A stretch of 64,000 bases of DNA from CAVRCA01 sp963719345 (GTDB lineage Bacteria > Pseudomonadota > Alphaproteobacteria > Acetobacterales > Acetobacteraceae). The stretch covers positions 62,001-126,000 of the forward strand of contig CAVRCA010000006.1 in assembly GCA_963719345.1 (NCBI GenBank), given 5' to 3'. Below the pieces are notes generated by a model. The model saw only the letters and a program-made list of their open reading frames with translations, was not told where the DNA came from and did not search any database. Each line of letters starts with the position of its first letter. Position 1 is the first letter of the stretch. This document shows, piece by piece, positions 53,711-62,520 of this stretch. A program made the position numbers and the translations under genes.

Positions 53711-54094
53711 ATGGAAATCAACCTGCCTGGCCCATTGGCCGAACTTCGGGCGGCCTTCGACCGCTACGAGGCGGCGCTGGTCGGCAACGATGTGGCAACG
53801 CTTGACCGACTGTTCGCCACTGGTGGGCACGTGATCCGCTACGGCATCGGCGAAAGCCTGTATGGCAGCGACGCCATCCACGCGTTCCGGTCCAGCCGCT
53901 CGCCGGTCGGGCTGGCGCGGCGGCTGTCGGATACCGTCATCACGACCTATGGTCGGGACTTCGGCACCGCCGCCACGCTCTTCACCCGCGAGACGGCACC
54001 CGGCAAGATCGGTCGGCAGATGCAGACATGGGTTCGTTTCGCGGACGGCTGGCGCATCGTCGCCGCCCATGTCAGCGTGATCGCCGCGGCGTGA
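53711..54094 (+). CDS. atzH: AtzH-like 1,3-dicarboxyurea deamidase (DUF3225)
   Basis: A 127-residue SnoaL/cystatin-fold protein of the DUF3225 family. AFDRYEAALVGNDVATLDRLF, VIRYGIGESLYGSDAIHAFR and VITTYGRDF and QTWVRFADGWRIVAAHVS match AtzH of Pseudomonas sp. ADP, which converts 1,3-dicarboxyurea to allophanate. It closes the operon, so AtzE/G, AtzH and AtzF give the complete route from 1-carboxybiuret. The intact frame contrasts with the four broken genes upstream. Followed by a 98-bp convergent spacer holding a weak 5-bp hairpin at 54129-54141. Confidence 0.88.
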   Translation: MEINLPGPLAELRAAFDRYEAALVGNDVATLDRLFATGGHVIRYGIGESLYGSDAIHAFRSSRSPVGLARRLSDTVITTYGRDFGTAATLFTRETAPGKIGRQMQTWVRFADGWRIVAAHVSVIAAA

Positions 54095-54192
54095 CACCGG
54101 CAGCGGCAGCAACTCCTGCGGTCAGGGTCCTACGGCGTAGGGCGGAGACCGGCGGCAGGCTGACCTCCACCACGCCCCTTCGGCTGCGGCGG

Positions 54193-55245
54193 TCAGTTTC
54201 GTCCGGCTTTGGTCTGCCTGTCTCGCGCGTAATAGGTGACGATCTCCTTGGGATGCAGTTCGCCCGCTGACTTGGAACCGAAGAAGAACACGCCGTTGGC
54301 GGCGTCGGTATTGAGGTCGCGCCGCATGAAACGCTCCAGATATTGCAGCCAGAAGAACGGGACGGTGGCGAGCGTCGCCACCGGGTTGCCCGCTCCGAAC
54401 GCCCGCCAGAAATAGCGGATTGACCAGAGCAGGCTCATGCCGGCGCCGCCTACGGCACCGGACTTGATCTCGTCGAAGCGCCGGAACAGCCACCGATGCC
54501 CGCTCCGCGTGAAGCGCGTGAAGTCGTACGCACCCTCATGCACCTGTTGCATGAACGGGGTGTCGGCATAGACCAGCCCACCGGGTTTGAGCACCCGATG
54601 GATCTCGTCGGCCACGCGCTGCGGCTCGAGCACATGTTCCAGGACGGCCTGGATCCAGATCGCCTCGAAGCTTTCGTCCGGAAACGGCAGCTGGTGTCCG
54701 TCAGCAAGCAGGCTCGTGTTCGGCGAGGCGTACACGTCGGTCACGACGAGCCGGATCGAGGCATCGCGGTACATCCGCTCGGTCCCGTCCCCGACGGCGC
54801 CGCCGCCGACGATGAGGATCGCGGGATTGGCATCCCTCGCCTTGGCCAGCTCGAGGAAGGCGCGGCACATCCGGTCGGCCACGGGGTTGCCGCCGAGGAT
54901 GCCACCGCGCAATCGTGTGCGCAGTCCGCGCCCGGAGTCGTCCCGCTTGAGGACCGAACCCCGGCCATCGGTGTAGGCAGACCGCTCGAAGATGCTCCGC
55001 TCGAAGTCGATCAGGACCGGCTGGCCGGCGGCCACGGGGAATCCGCGTTCGGCATACGGGCAACGGCCATTCGAGCACAGCCACTCGGCTGCACCCCGGA
55101 GGAGCGCGGACCGACACCGCGGACAGCAGATCGACGCTCCGAAATCCTCGATCCTGCGTCCGGCTGGCGGTGTCGCCCGCGGAACCGCGGCGGCGGTCGA
55201 CACCGTGTCGACCTCCCGACAGCCGAACTCCGTGATGTCTGGCAT
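54193..55245 (-). CDS. Class I SAM methyltransferase with N-terminal Zn ribbon
   Basis: A 350-residue protein. A Trm112-like zinc ribbon (about residues 38-80: SICCPRCRSALL, then WLCSNGRCPYAERGF) precedes a Rossmann methyltransferase domain with motif I AILIVGGGAVGDGTERMY, the post-I acidic strand VTDVYASPNTSLLADGHQLPF, ESFEAIWIQAVLEHVLEP and GGLVYADTPFMQQVHEG. This is the Methyltransf_11-type layout used on polyketides, quinones and sugars. GGTGAGGGACC precedes the ATG at 55245. Divergent from the ACP operon across an AT-rich spacer, it may belong to the same biosynthetic unit. Substrate unknown. Confidence 0.85.
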   Translation of the reverse strand: MPDITEFGCREVDTVSTAAAVPRATPPAGRRIEDFGASICCPRCRSALLRGAAEWLCSNGRCPYAERGFPVAAGQPVLIDFERSIFERSAYTDGRGSVLKRDDSGRGLRTRLRGGILGGNPVADRMCRAFLELAKARDANPAILIVGGGAVGDGTERMYRDASIRLVVTDVYASPNTSLLADGHQLPFPDESFEAIWIQAVLEHVLEPQRVADEIHRVLKPGGLVYADTPFMQQVHEGAYDFTRFTRSGHRWLFRRFDEIKSGAVGGAGMSLLWSIRYFWRAFGAGNPVATLATVPFFWLQYLERFMRRDLNTDAANGVFFFGSKSAGELHPKEIVTYYARDRQTKAGRN

Positions 55246-55633
55246 TGGTCCCTCACCAGCGGCACCGTGCGGCAGGATCAGATCAGTTCCCCAGCCGACG
55301 GGCGGACAATCTGCCGCGCGCAGCATCCCGCACTCGGCATCATCTTACCATCAGACCAGGAGAAAGTCCGTATAAATTTCGTAATGTATCAGGAACTCGC
55401 ATTTATCCGGATTTTTATTATTATGCTTTGAACGGTTCGTGCGTAAGATTCACGCCGGCTCGCGGTGTCGTCGCGCAAGCGTTCCTTTGGCGAATTGATT
55501 TTCCTAGACTGTTTGCTGTATATTCGTAAACCTTTTCTCAGCAAAATGCCCTGACCGACTTGGGTTGAGCGCCTTGCATCCGTTCCTGGAAGCGGGGTTG
55601 CTAGACGAAGCGACAGGCGCGACAGGACCACGA
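55246..55633. other. AT-rich divergent promoter region of the ACP operon
   Basis: About 390 bp with no gene. 55360-55560 is strikingly AT-rich for this genome (e.g. GGATTTTTATTATTATGC at 55410), with several TTTAT/TATAA steps. It must serve the methyltransferase gene on the left and the ACP-ligase-reductase operon on the right. A candidate promoter for the latter is listed separately. Confidence 0.55.
55495..55524 (+). promoter_or_regulatory. Candidate sigma-70 promoter for the ACP operon
   Basis: TTGATT (55495-55500), an 18-bp spacer and TATATT (55519-55524) are near-consensus -35 and -10 boxes, about 105 bp before the ACP start codon. Found by eye; low GC of the region raises chance matches. 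Confidence 0.45.
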
Positions 55634-55882
55634 ATGGACATCAGGAATGCGATCGTATCCGAGTTCGAGCGGGTTGCCCGGGAACAGGACAAAACGATCG
55701 TGCCACTGACCGACGAGTTGCCGCTGGCGGATTCGGGGCTCAACTCGTTGTGTTTCGCCATCATCGTCGCCCGGCTCGACGACCTGCTGGGCCTGGACCC
55801 GTTCGGGACGGACGAAGGCGTCACCTTCCCGGTCACGTTCGGGGAGTTCATCGGGTTCTACGAACATGCCCGCCACGGATGA
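55634..55882 (+). CDS. Acyl carrier protein-like protein
   Basis: An 82-residue protein with the four-helix ACP pattern. The phosphopantetheine Ser lies in ADSGLNSLCFAIIVARLDDL, where the usual DSL is NSL. The acidic helix composition and TFGEFIGFYE end fit carrier proteins of specialised pathways rather than the fatty-acid AcpP. An in-frame start earlier at 55565 is possible but would add a non-ACP segment. It overlaps the ANL ligase gene by 17 bases, so the ligase probably loads this carrier. No phosphopantetheinyl transferase is in the window. Confidence 0.84.
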   Translation: MDIRNAIVSEFERVAREQDKTIVPLTDELPLADSGLNSLCFAIIVARLDDLLGLDPFGTDEGVTFPVTFGEFIGFYEHARHG

Positions 55883-57260
55883 AACGACGCTCTGGCAACG
55901 GCTGACCCGCGCCGGGTCGCTGCACGGACGGTCGCTCTTCGGCGCGAGCTCCACGGTCCGGCTCGACGATCTGGTCCGGGGTTCCAGCCTCGGGGGACGC
56001 CTCGCCGAGACCCGTGAACGGTCGGTCCTCATCGCGACCGCGGACCAGCTGACTTTCCTGCTCGCCGCGATAGAACTCGATGGCGTCGCTCGCCGGATGA
56101 TCTTGTGCCCACCCGGGCTCTCGGGCGAGGAACTCCGGTTCGTCGCCGCGACCGCTGCGGTGGACGCGGTGGTCTCCGACGCAACCGGGCCGGATGTCGG
56201 CCAGCTCGGCCTCGGGTCGCCCGTTCTGTGCAGCCCCGTCCTCGGGCCTGCGGCCGAGAGGCCGAAGGAAGTCTGCCCGACCGAGTGGATCCTGCTGACC
56301 TCCGGCACCTCCGGGCTGCCCAAGCTGGTCGTGCACGGTCTGGAAAGCCTCACCGGCGCCATCGCGCCGGCCGGGCCGCTGGCGGAGGCGCGGGTCTGGA
56401 GCACGTTCTACGACATCCGTCGCTATGGCGGTCTGCAGATCGCCTTGCGGGCGCTGCTCGGCGGTGGCTCGCTGGTCCTGTCCGGCGTGGACGAGCCCAC
56501 CGCGGACTTCCTTGTCCGGACCGGCGCTCATGGCGTGACCCACATGTCGGGTACGCCGTCGCATTGGCGCCGAGCCTTGATGAACCCGAACGCGCGGTGC
56601 CTGTCGCCGGGCTACGTGCGGCTGTCCGGCGAGGTCGCCGACCAAGCGATCATCGATCGGCTCGCCGCCTTTTTCCCGCAGGCCAAGGTGGCCCACGCGT
56701 TTGCCTCGACCGAGGCCGGGGTCGCGTTCGAGGTCGGTGACGGCCTGGCCGGTTTCCCGGCGAGTTTGGTCGGGCAGACCGGCGGGTCCGTGCAATTGAA
56801 GATCGTCGACGGCTCGCTTCGGATCCGCTCACCGCGGACGGCCAGTGGCTATCTCGGAGCGGATAACGGCGTGGTCGCCGATCCGGACGGCTATGTCGAT
56901 ACCGGCGACATGATCGAAGTCCGGGACGGCCGGTGTTTCTTCGTCGGTCGGCGGGGCGGCGTCGTCAACGTCGGCGGAGCCAAGGTCCACCCCGAGGAGG
57001 TCGAAGCGGTGATCAACCGGCACCCCGCCGTTCACCACTCGCTCGTCAAGGCGCGAAAAAGCCCGATCACGGGAGCGCTGGTCACGGCCGAGGTGGTGCT
57101 GGCGGATGAAGCAAAGCCCGCCGAGCCCGACAGGGTAAAGGACGAAATCCTGGCGCTCTGCCGCGAGGGTTTGGCCGCGCACAAGGTGCCGGCGCTGATC
57201 CGCCTTGTCCCCTCGCTCGATGTCGCCGCGTCCGGCAAGCTGGTCCGGCCGCGTGCGTAA
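55866..57260 (+). CDS. ANL-family acyl-AMP ligase (carrier-protein loading)
   Basis: A 464-residue adenylate-forming enzyme, shorter than typical acyl-CoA synthetases (about 500-550). The P-loop is ILLTSGTSGLPKLVVHG, the adenine/AMP region HAFASTEAGVAFEVGDG, the hinge GYVDTGDMIEVRDGRCFFVGR, and the catalytic Lys is in ASGKLVRPR at the very end. The N-terminal subdomain is reduced. Overlap with the ACP gene by 17 bases, and with the reductase gene after it by 8 bases, implies tight coupling. I infer activation of a carboxylic acid and transfer to the adjacent ACP. Substrate unknown. Confidence 0.86.
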   Translation: MPATDETTLWQRLTRAGSLHGRSLFGASSTVRLDDLVRGSSLGGRLAETRERSVLIATADQLTFLLAAIELDGVARRMILCPPGLSGEELRFVAATAAVDAVVSDATGPDVGQLGLGSPVLCSPVLGPAAERPKEVCPTEWILLTSGTSGLPKLVVHGLESLTGAIAPAGPLAEARVWSTFYDIRRYGGLQIALRALLGGGSLVLSGVDEPTADFLVRTGAHGVTHMSGTPSHWRRALMNPNARCLSPGYVRLSGEVADQAIIDRLAAFFPQAKVAHAFASTEAGVAFEVGDGLAGFPASLVGQTGGSVQLKIVDGSLRIRSPRTASGYLGADNGVVADPDGYVDTGDMIEVRDGRCFFVGRRGGVVNVGGAKVHPEEVEAVINRHPAVHHSLVKARKSPITGALVTAEVVLADEAKPAEPDRVKDEILALCREGLAAHKVPALIRLVPSLDVAASGKLVRPRA

Positions 57261-57987
57261 CGTCCTCGTCACGGGTGGCACTCAGGGCATCGGTCTCGGC
57301 ATCGCCCGCCGGCTGGCGCAGGCGGGCTATTGCGTCATCGCAGTCGCCCGCCGCAGTCGTCCCGAATGGGAAGCGGCGTCACGCGAGGTAGAGCAGCACC
57401 AGCATGGGGCGCTGCATTTTCGGCCCTTCGATCTCGCCGAGGTGTCGGGCATCCCGGACCTCGTCAAGCGGGTCCGCGGCGACTTCGGCGCGATCTATGG
57501 GTTGGTCAACAATGCCGGCCTCGGCACTCCCGGCGTCCTGGCGACGATGCCCAATGCGCAGATCGCCCGACTGGTCAATCTGAACGTCGTCGCCCCGATT
57601 ACCCTTACCAAATACGTCGTACGCGGCATGATGGCCGATGGCGGAGGGCGGGTCGTCAACATCGCCTCCATCATGGGCTTTACCGGCTACAAGGGGCTGT
57701 CGGTCTATGGCGCGACGAAGGCGTCGATGATGGGGTTCACCCGGTCGCTGGCGCGGGAGGTCGGTTCCCTCGGTGTCAACGTCAACGCCATCGCACCCGG
57801 TTTCATTGCCACCGACATGACCGGCGGGATGGAACAGGCCGAACGCGAGCAGATCGTGCGTCGCAGTGCCTTGCGGCGGCTGGCCGAAGTGGAGGACGTC
57901 GCGAACGCGGTCGAGTTCCTGTTGGGTGACGCGTCGCGCAACGTCACCGGGACGGTCATGACCGTCGATGCCGGCAGCACCGCCTGA
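57253..57987 (+). CDS. FabG-like SDR (3-oxoacyl-ACP reductase type)
   Basis: A 244-residue short-chain dehydrogenase. Motifs: VLVTGGTQGIGLGIARRL, YGLVNNAGLGTPG, NIASIMGFTGYKGLSVYGATKASM with Ser, Tyr and Lys, and APGFIATDMTGGM, the pattern of FabG. GVRVRNVLVTG suggests the GTG at 57253 as start, which overlaps the ligase stop by 8 bases. It is the last gene of the ACP-ligase-reductase operon and most probably reduces a beta-keto intermediate bound to that ACP. Its stop lies 6 bp from the convergent FATP-type ligase. Confidence 0.89.
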   Translation: MRNVLVTGGTQGIGLGIARRLAQAGYCVIAVARRSRPEWEAASREVEQHQHGALHFRPFDLAEVSGIPDLVKRVRGDFGAIYGLVNNAGLGTPGVLATMPNAQIARLVNLNVVAPITLTKYVVRGMMADGGGRVVNIASIMGFTGYKGLSVYGATKASMMGFTRSLAREVGSLGVNVNAIAPGFIATDMTGGMEQAEREQIVRRSALRRLAEVEDVANAVEFLLGDASRNVTGTVMTVDAGSTA

Positions 57988-57993
57988 CCGACG

Positions 57994-59810
57994 CTACAGG
58001 ACGACGAGGCCCCCGAGGATCCGGTCGTAGAGTGCCGGATCGAGCCTCACATACTCTCCGCTTGCCTTGTCACGGCAATAGATCGGGTCGTCGGTAGCGA
58101 GCGGATCGTACCCCGCCTCCATCAACCGTTGCTTGTTGGCCTTGAACGTGGTCGTTCGATCGATCTGATCGCACAATCGAAGGAACAGCGGCTGGGCCGG
58201 GTCGGGCAGATGGCGAACCAAGTGGCGCGAGAACGCCGCCAAATCGAAACCGGTGTTCGTCACGATGGCGGCCAGCCCGGCACGACCGTCGTGGCCGGGC
58301 ACCGCAACCCCACAGACCGTCGCATCCTGTACGCCTGGGGCACGGCAGATCGCCTCGGCAACCTCGGCGGTCGAGACGTTCTCCCCTTTCCAACGAAACG
58401 TGTCGCCGATCCGGTCGACAAAATAGAAGAAGCCGCGGGCGTCTTTGCGCATCAGGTCACCGGTGCGGAACCAGGCGTCGCCGGTCTCGAACACATCCCG
58501 TAAAATCTTGCTCTCGGACGCCTTCTTGTCCGCGTATCCCTCAAAGCGCCCGCCCGGCCACTGACGTCACCCGCAATCCGCCCGATCGCCTCGCCGGCCT
58601 CATCGACGGCCGCGCGGATGCAGAACCCGTCGTCGCCGCGGACCGGGCCGCCGGCGTCGATATCGAACCGCACGAGCGCAACCGGCGAACGGTGCGCCAT
58701 GAAGGAGGGGATGCGGCCGATCGACCCCGGCTCCTCGTCGACGTTGTAAAGCGAGAACGTGCCTTCCGTGGCGGCATAGAATTCGAGAATGCTCGGAATG
58801 CCAAACCGCGCCTTGAATTGCTGCCAGACGTCGCCTTGCAGGCCGTTGCCGCAACACAGCCGGATCCGGTGCTGCGCCTCGAAGGGCGTCGGCGGCGTGT
58901 TGACCAGGTACCGGCAGAGCTCGCCGATATACTGGAACAGCGTGCAGTCCCAGCGCACCACATCCTGCCAGAACTGCGCAGCGGAGAAGCGCCGACGCAA
59001 GACGACCGAACCGCCGTTGACCAGGGTGGCGCCTGCCGCCACCACGCCGCCGACACTGTGGTACATGGGCAGGCAGTTATACATCCGGTCACCCGGCTTG
59101 GTGTCCATCAGGCCGCCGAACCACTGGCTCCAGACCAGCAGGCGATGGTGACTGACGATTGCGGCTTTCGGCAGTCCGGTCGTGCCCGACGTGTAGATAT
59201 AGAGCGCCCGATCCGCCGCAGACGGCGGTGGGCACTCGGCCGCCGTCAAACCGTGCCCCGGGACGCACTCGACCTCGCGGTCGAGCCGCGGCAGGCCGGC
59301 CGTCTCTGCGCCGAACGACCAGATCACCAGGTCGGCCGCCAGTTGCGAGCGCACGGCCAGCACCGCTGGTGCGAACTCCGCCGCGACGATGATGTGCCTG
59401 GGAGCCGCGACGTTGATCGCATGCGCGAGCGAGGCGCCCACCAGATTGGTGTTGATGAGCGCAACCACGCCGCGCACCCGCGTGACGCCAAGCCACGCGG
59501 CCATGTATGTCGGGCAGTTCGGCATCAGCAGGGCGACGACGTCACCCTCCGAGATGCGGATCTCGAGCGCCCATCGCGCATACCGGTTGACGCGCTCCGC
59601 CAACCCCGCGAACGTGAGCGTCTCCTCCTCGGACAACAGGGCCGGTGCCGCGCCGTGCCGTTCGGCGAGCCCGTCGATGATGCCCGGCAGCGTCAAGGTA
59701 GTGTCACGCGTGATGGCCGCGGTGCGCTCGAGAGCCCGAAGCCAGGCCCAATTCGCGGCCGTTGTGCCGGCGTTCCTCCGGCTGGAGTGTGGGTAACGCT
59801 GCACTAGCAT
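57994..59810 (-). pseudogene. FATP/ACSVL-type acyl-CoA synthetase, one frameshift
   Basis: Read across a frame break at about 58556, this is an AMP-forming ligase of about 604 residues. YIYTSGTTGLPKAAIVSHHRL is the ATP/AMP motif; EFYAATEGTFSLYNVD and GRFEGYADKKASESKILRDVF with FRTGDLMRKDARGFFYFVDRIGDTFRWKGENVST are hallmarks of the very-long-chain/bile-acid (SLC27-like) branch. The ATG at 59810 overlaps the PLP decarboxylase stop (ATGCTAG), so it is the last gene of a five-gene overlapping operon. A short N-terminal hydrophobic patch suggests membrane association. Substrate unknown. Confidence 0.84.
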
Positions 59811-61201
59811 CGCGCCTCCTCCAGGGCAGCCACGAGTTCCGCGATGTCTTCGGGCGTCGTCTCGCCATGCGTCACGCAGGCACGGATGATCTCGCTGCCC
59901 TCGAACACGGCCACGGAAACCCAGGCGCGGCCGGACGCGAGCACTCGCTGCACGATGGCGCGGACGTCCCGCGAGCCGGGCGGAGGTTGGATGCAGGCAA
60001 CTGCCAGCAGTGGCTGATTGAGCACCGCCCATCCTTTCGCCCGCAACAGTCCGGTCAGCCGTTGCGTCAGATCGACGGCGTGCTCGACGTGGCGCCCGTA
60101 GCCGGCCCATCCCGCGGCCGCCAGCGACAGGAACAGGCGCAGGCCGAGAAAGCGCCGCGACCATTGTGCGGTCATCACGTACGGATCGACGCCGGGAGCA
60201 TGCGAAGGCATGAAGTTGGTCGACACGTTGAAGGCGGCCGACAAGGCGGCGGGGTGGCGCGTCAGGAACATGCCGCAGCCCATCGTCGTCGCGAACCATT
60301 TGTGGGCGTCGATCGTGACCGAGTGGGCCTGCTCGATCCCGGCGAGCAGGCTGCGCAGCCGGTCCGAGGTGACCAGCGCGCCGCCCCATGCGGCGTCCAC
60401 GTGGTACCAGATCCCCGCGCTGGCGGCGATCTCGGCGCAGGTGCCGAGAGGATCGACCATCCCGGCGTTGGTGGTGCCCGCCGTCGCGGCGATCATCACC
60501 GGGATGCGGCCCTCGGCCCGATCGCCCCGCAACAGTTCCTCGAGCGCCTGCGGGTCCATCCGGCCCGTCCCGTCGGTCGGCACGAGGCGGGCGGCGGCGC
60601 GCCCGATGCCCGCCTGGTGCGCAATCTTGAGCCAGGCAAGGTGGGAGTCGCGGGAGATGTAGAACACCGGTGCCCCGGCGAACGCCCGCGCGCCGCTCAC
60701 CGCGAACTCGGACTCCGCGTGGGTGAGCGCGCAAAGCAGTGCGGTGTAGTTCGCCTCGGAGCCGCCGGAAGTGAAATGGCCGGCAGCATCCGCCCCGAGC
60801 CCCAGGCGCAGCGCGAGACGGCGCATGACATGCGTCTCGATTTCGACCGCCGCCGGCGAGGTTTTCGACGTTGCCAACTGGGGATTGAAGGCGGCAACGA
60901 CGCGGTCCGCGCACTGCGAGGGGAATGTCGGGCCGGGGTTGAACAGTCCGAAATAGCGCGGGTGGGTGACATGGACGAGACCCTGCTCCAGCTGCGCAAT
61001 GGTCCAGGCGAGCACGTCGTCCAACGGCCGGGGTCGGAGAAAATCGATACCCGCCAATTCTTCCCTGAACGCCTCAAGATCGATCGTCGGCGTCACCGAA
61101 CCAGCCGCGACGCGCTGCTCGGCGGCTGCCAGTTCGATCGTCAGCCTGTCATGGGAGGCCCGGCGTTGCGCCGTCGGGGGAAACAAGGCCGGATCACTCA
61201 T
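59804..61201 (-). CDS. Group II PLP-dependent amino acid decarboxylase
   Basis: A 465-residue enzyme of the aromatic-L-amino-acid/glutamate/aspartate decarboxylase group. HFTSGGSEANYTALLCAL is the PLP-phosphate site, AATAGTTNAGMVDPLGTC and WYHVDAAWGGALV carry the cofactor-stacking and Asp residues, and SVTIDAHKWFATTMGCG contains the Lys that forms the aldimine. Which amino acid it uses cannot be told. Its start overlaps the MFS transporter stop (ATGA) and its stop overlaps the ligase start. With the ligase it could make an amine and then an N-acyl amide or acyl thioester product (inference). Confidence 0.9.
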   Translation of the reverse strand: MSDPALFPPTAQRRASHDRLTIELAAAEQRVAAGSVTPTIDLEAFREELAGIDFLRPRPLDDVLAWTIAQLEQGLVHVTHPRYFGLFNPGPTFPSQCADRVVAAFNPQLATSKTSPAAVEIETHVMRRLALRLGLGADAAGHFTSGGSEANYTALLCALTHAESEFAVSGARAFAGAPVFYISRDSHLAWLKIAHQAGIGRAAARLVPTDGTGRMDPQALEELLRGDRAEGRIPVMIAATAGTTNAGMVDPLGTCAEIAASAGIWYHVDAAWGGALVTSDRLRSLLAGIEQAHSVTIDAHKWFATTMGCGMFLTRHPAALSAAFNVSTNFMPSHAPGVDPYVMTAQWSRRFLGLRLFLSLAAAGWAGYGRHVEHAVDLTQRLTGLLRAKGWAVLNQPLLAVACIQPPPGSRDVRAIVQRVLASGRAWVSVAVFEGSEIIRACVTHGETTPEDIAELVAALEEARC

Positions 61202-62520
61202 TCGGCGAGCGGTCCTTGCCGCGTCTCGGGAGCGAACAGCGCCGCGGCGAACGTGGCCGCCGCAAGACAGACAAGGAGCATGGAAACGCCGGCCGTCCCG
61301 CCCATCACGCCGACCAGAGACGCGGCGAGGAGGGGCGACAGGCCGCCGCCAAACGCCGCCGCGACCTGGAACCCGAATGACGCGCCGGTGTAGCGCACCC
61401 GGGTCGGGAACAGCTCGGGCAGATAGGCCGATTGAAGGCCGAACATCATGCCGTGACCGAGGTTCAGCGCGAGGACGATCGTCAGCACGATGAGCGTCGG
61501 ATCCCGGGTGCCGAGCAGCCAGAACAGGGGAAACCCGAACCCTGCGGTGAACAGCGCCCCGGCCAGATAAAAGCCCCTTCTCCCCATTCGGTCGCTGAGC
61601 CAGCCGAACATTGGAATCGTCACCAGCTCGATCAGGGCCGCCAGCACGATCGCATCCAGCAGCAGGCCTTTGGGCACCCCCAACCGGGTCGTGGCGTGGA
61701 CCACGACGAACACGGTGAGAATGTACACCCAGGAGACCTCGGACAGCTTCAGGCCCACCGCCACCAGGAAGCTGCGGGAGTCGTTCAGCAGCACCTCGAG
61801 CAGAGGTCGGCGCGCGATGCCGCCGGACGCGCGCAGCCGTTCAAAGTAGGGCGATTCCGGCAGTCGTGTGCGCACGACCCAGCCGAGGAAGAGCAGGATG
61901 CAACTGGCGAGAAACGGAACCCGCCAGCCCCAGGATCGGAACGCCACGTCCGGCAAAGCGCTGGCAAGGGCGAAGGCGCCCGCCGAGGCGACCAAGCCGA
62001 GCGGAAACCCGATCTGCACGAGAGCCCCGTAGAGACCGCGCCGGTGCGCGGGCGCATGTTCAACCACCATCAACGAGGCGCCGCCCCATTCGCCGCCGAG
62101 GCCGATCCCTTGAATGCAGCGGAGTGTGACGAGCAGGATCGGCGCCCAGATCCCGATCTGACCATAGGTCGGCAGCAGGCCGATGCCGAAGGTCCCGAGC
62201 CCCATGATCAGCATCGTGATTACCAGCATCGTCTTGCGGCCGATGCGATCGCCAAAATAGCCAAACAGCGCGGCTCCGAACGGGCGGGCAAAGAAGCCCG
62301 CGGCATAGGTTCCGAGCGCCGCCAATGTCCCGGTCGCGGCATCGAAATTGGGAAAAAAGAGCGAGTTGAAAACCAGCGCGGCGGCAGTTCCGTAGATCAG
62401 GAAATCGTACCACTCGATCGTTGTGCCGATCGATCCGGCAAGAATGATCAGGCCGAGCGATCGGGGTTTGGCCGACGCCTGGGGCGCTTCACGCAGACTG
62501 AGCCGCTGCGCCTCACTCAT
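61198..62520 (-). CDS. MFS transporter, metabolite:H+ symporter (MHS) family
   Basis: A 440-residue 12-helix carrier resembling ShiA, ProP and KgtP. The MHS signature GTTIEWYDFLIYGTAAALVF opens the protein, FGYFGDRIGRKTMLV is the loop 2-3 motif, and RCIQGIGLGGEWGGASLMVVEHAP is the loop 4-5 motif. I chose the ATG at 62520 because it overlaps the last base of the MetA-like gene stop (TGATG). Substrates of relatives include organic acids, betaines and shikimate. Here it may import the amino-acid precursor or export the product of the surrounding operon. Confidence 0.9.
   Translation of the reverse strand: MSEAQRLSLREAPQASAKPRSLGLIILAGSIGTTIEWYDFLIYGTAAALVFNSLFFPNFDAATGTLAALGTYAAGFFARPFGAALFGYFGDRIGRKTMLVITMLIMGLGTFGIGLLPTYGQIGIWAPILLVTLRCIQGIGLGGEWGGASLMVVEHAPAHRRGLYGALVQIGFPLGLVASAGAFALASALPDVAFRSWGWRVPFLASCILLFLGWVVRTRLPESPYFERLRASGGIARRPLLEVLLNDSRSFLVAVGLKLSEVSWVYILTVFVVVHATTRLGVPKGLLLDAIVLAALIELVTIPMFGWLSDRMGRRGFYLAGALFTAGFGFPLFWLLGTRDPTLIVLTIVLALNLGHGMMFGLQSAYLPELFPTRVRYTGASFGFQVAAAFGGGLSPLLAASLVGVMGGTAGVSMLLVCLAAATFAAALFAPETRQGPLAE

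Noticed and set aside
54129..54141. Terminator between atzH and the methyltransferase gene
   Set aside because: Only a 5-bp stem (CCTAC/GTAGG) and no T-run; too weak to call.
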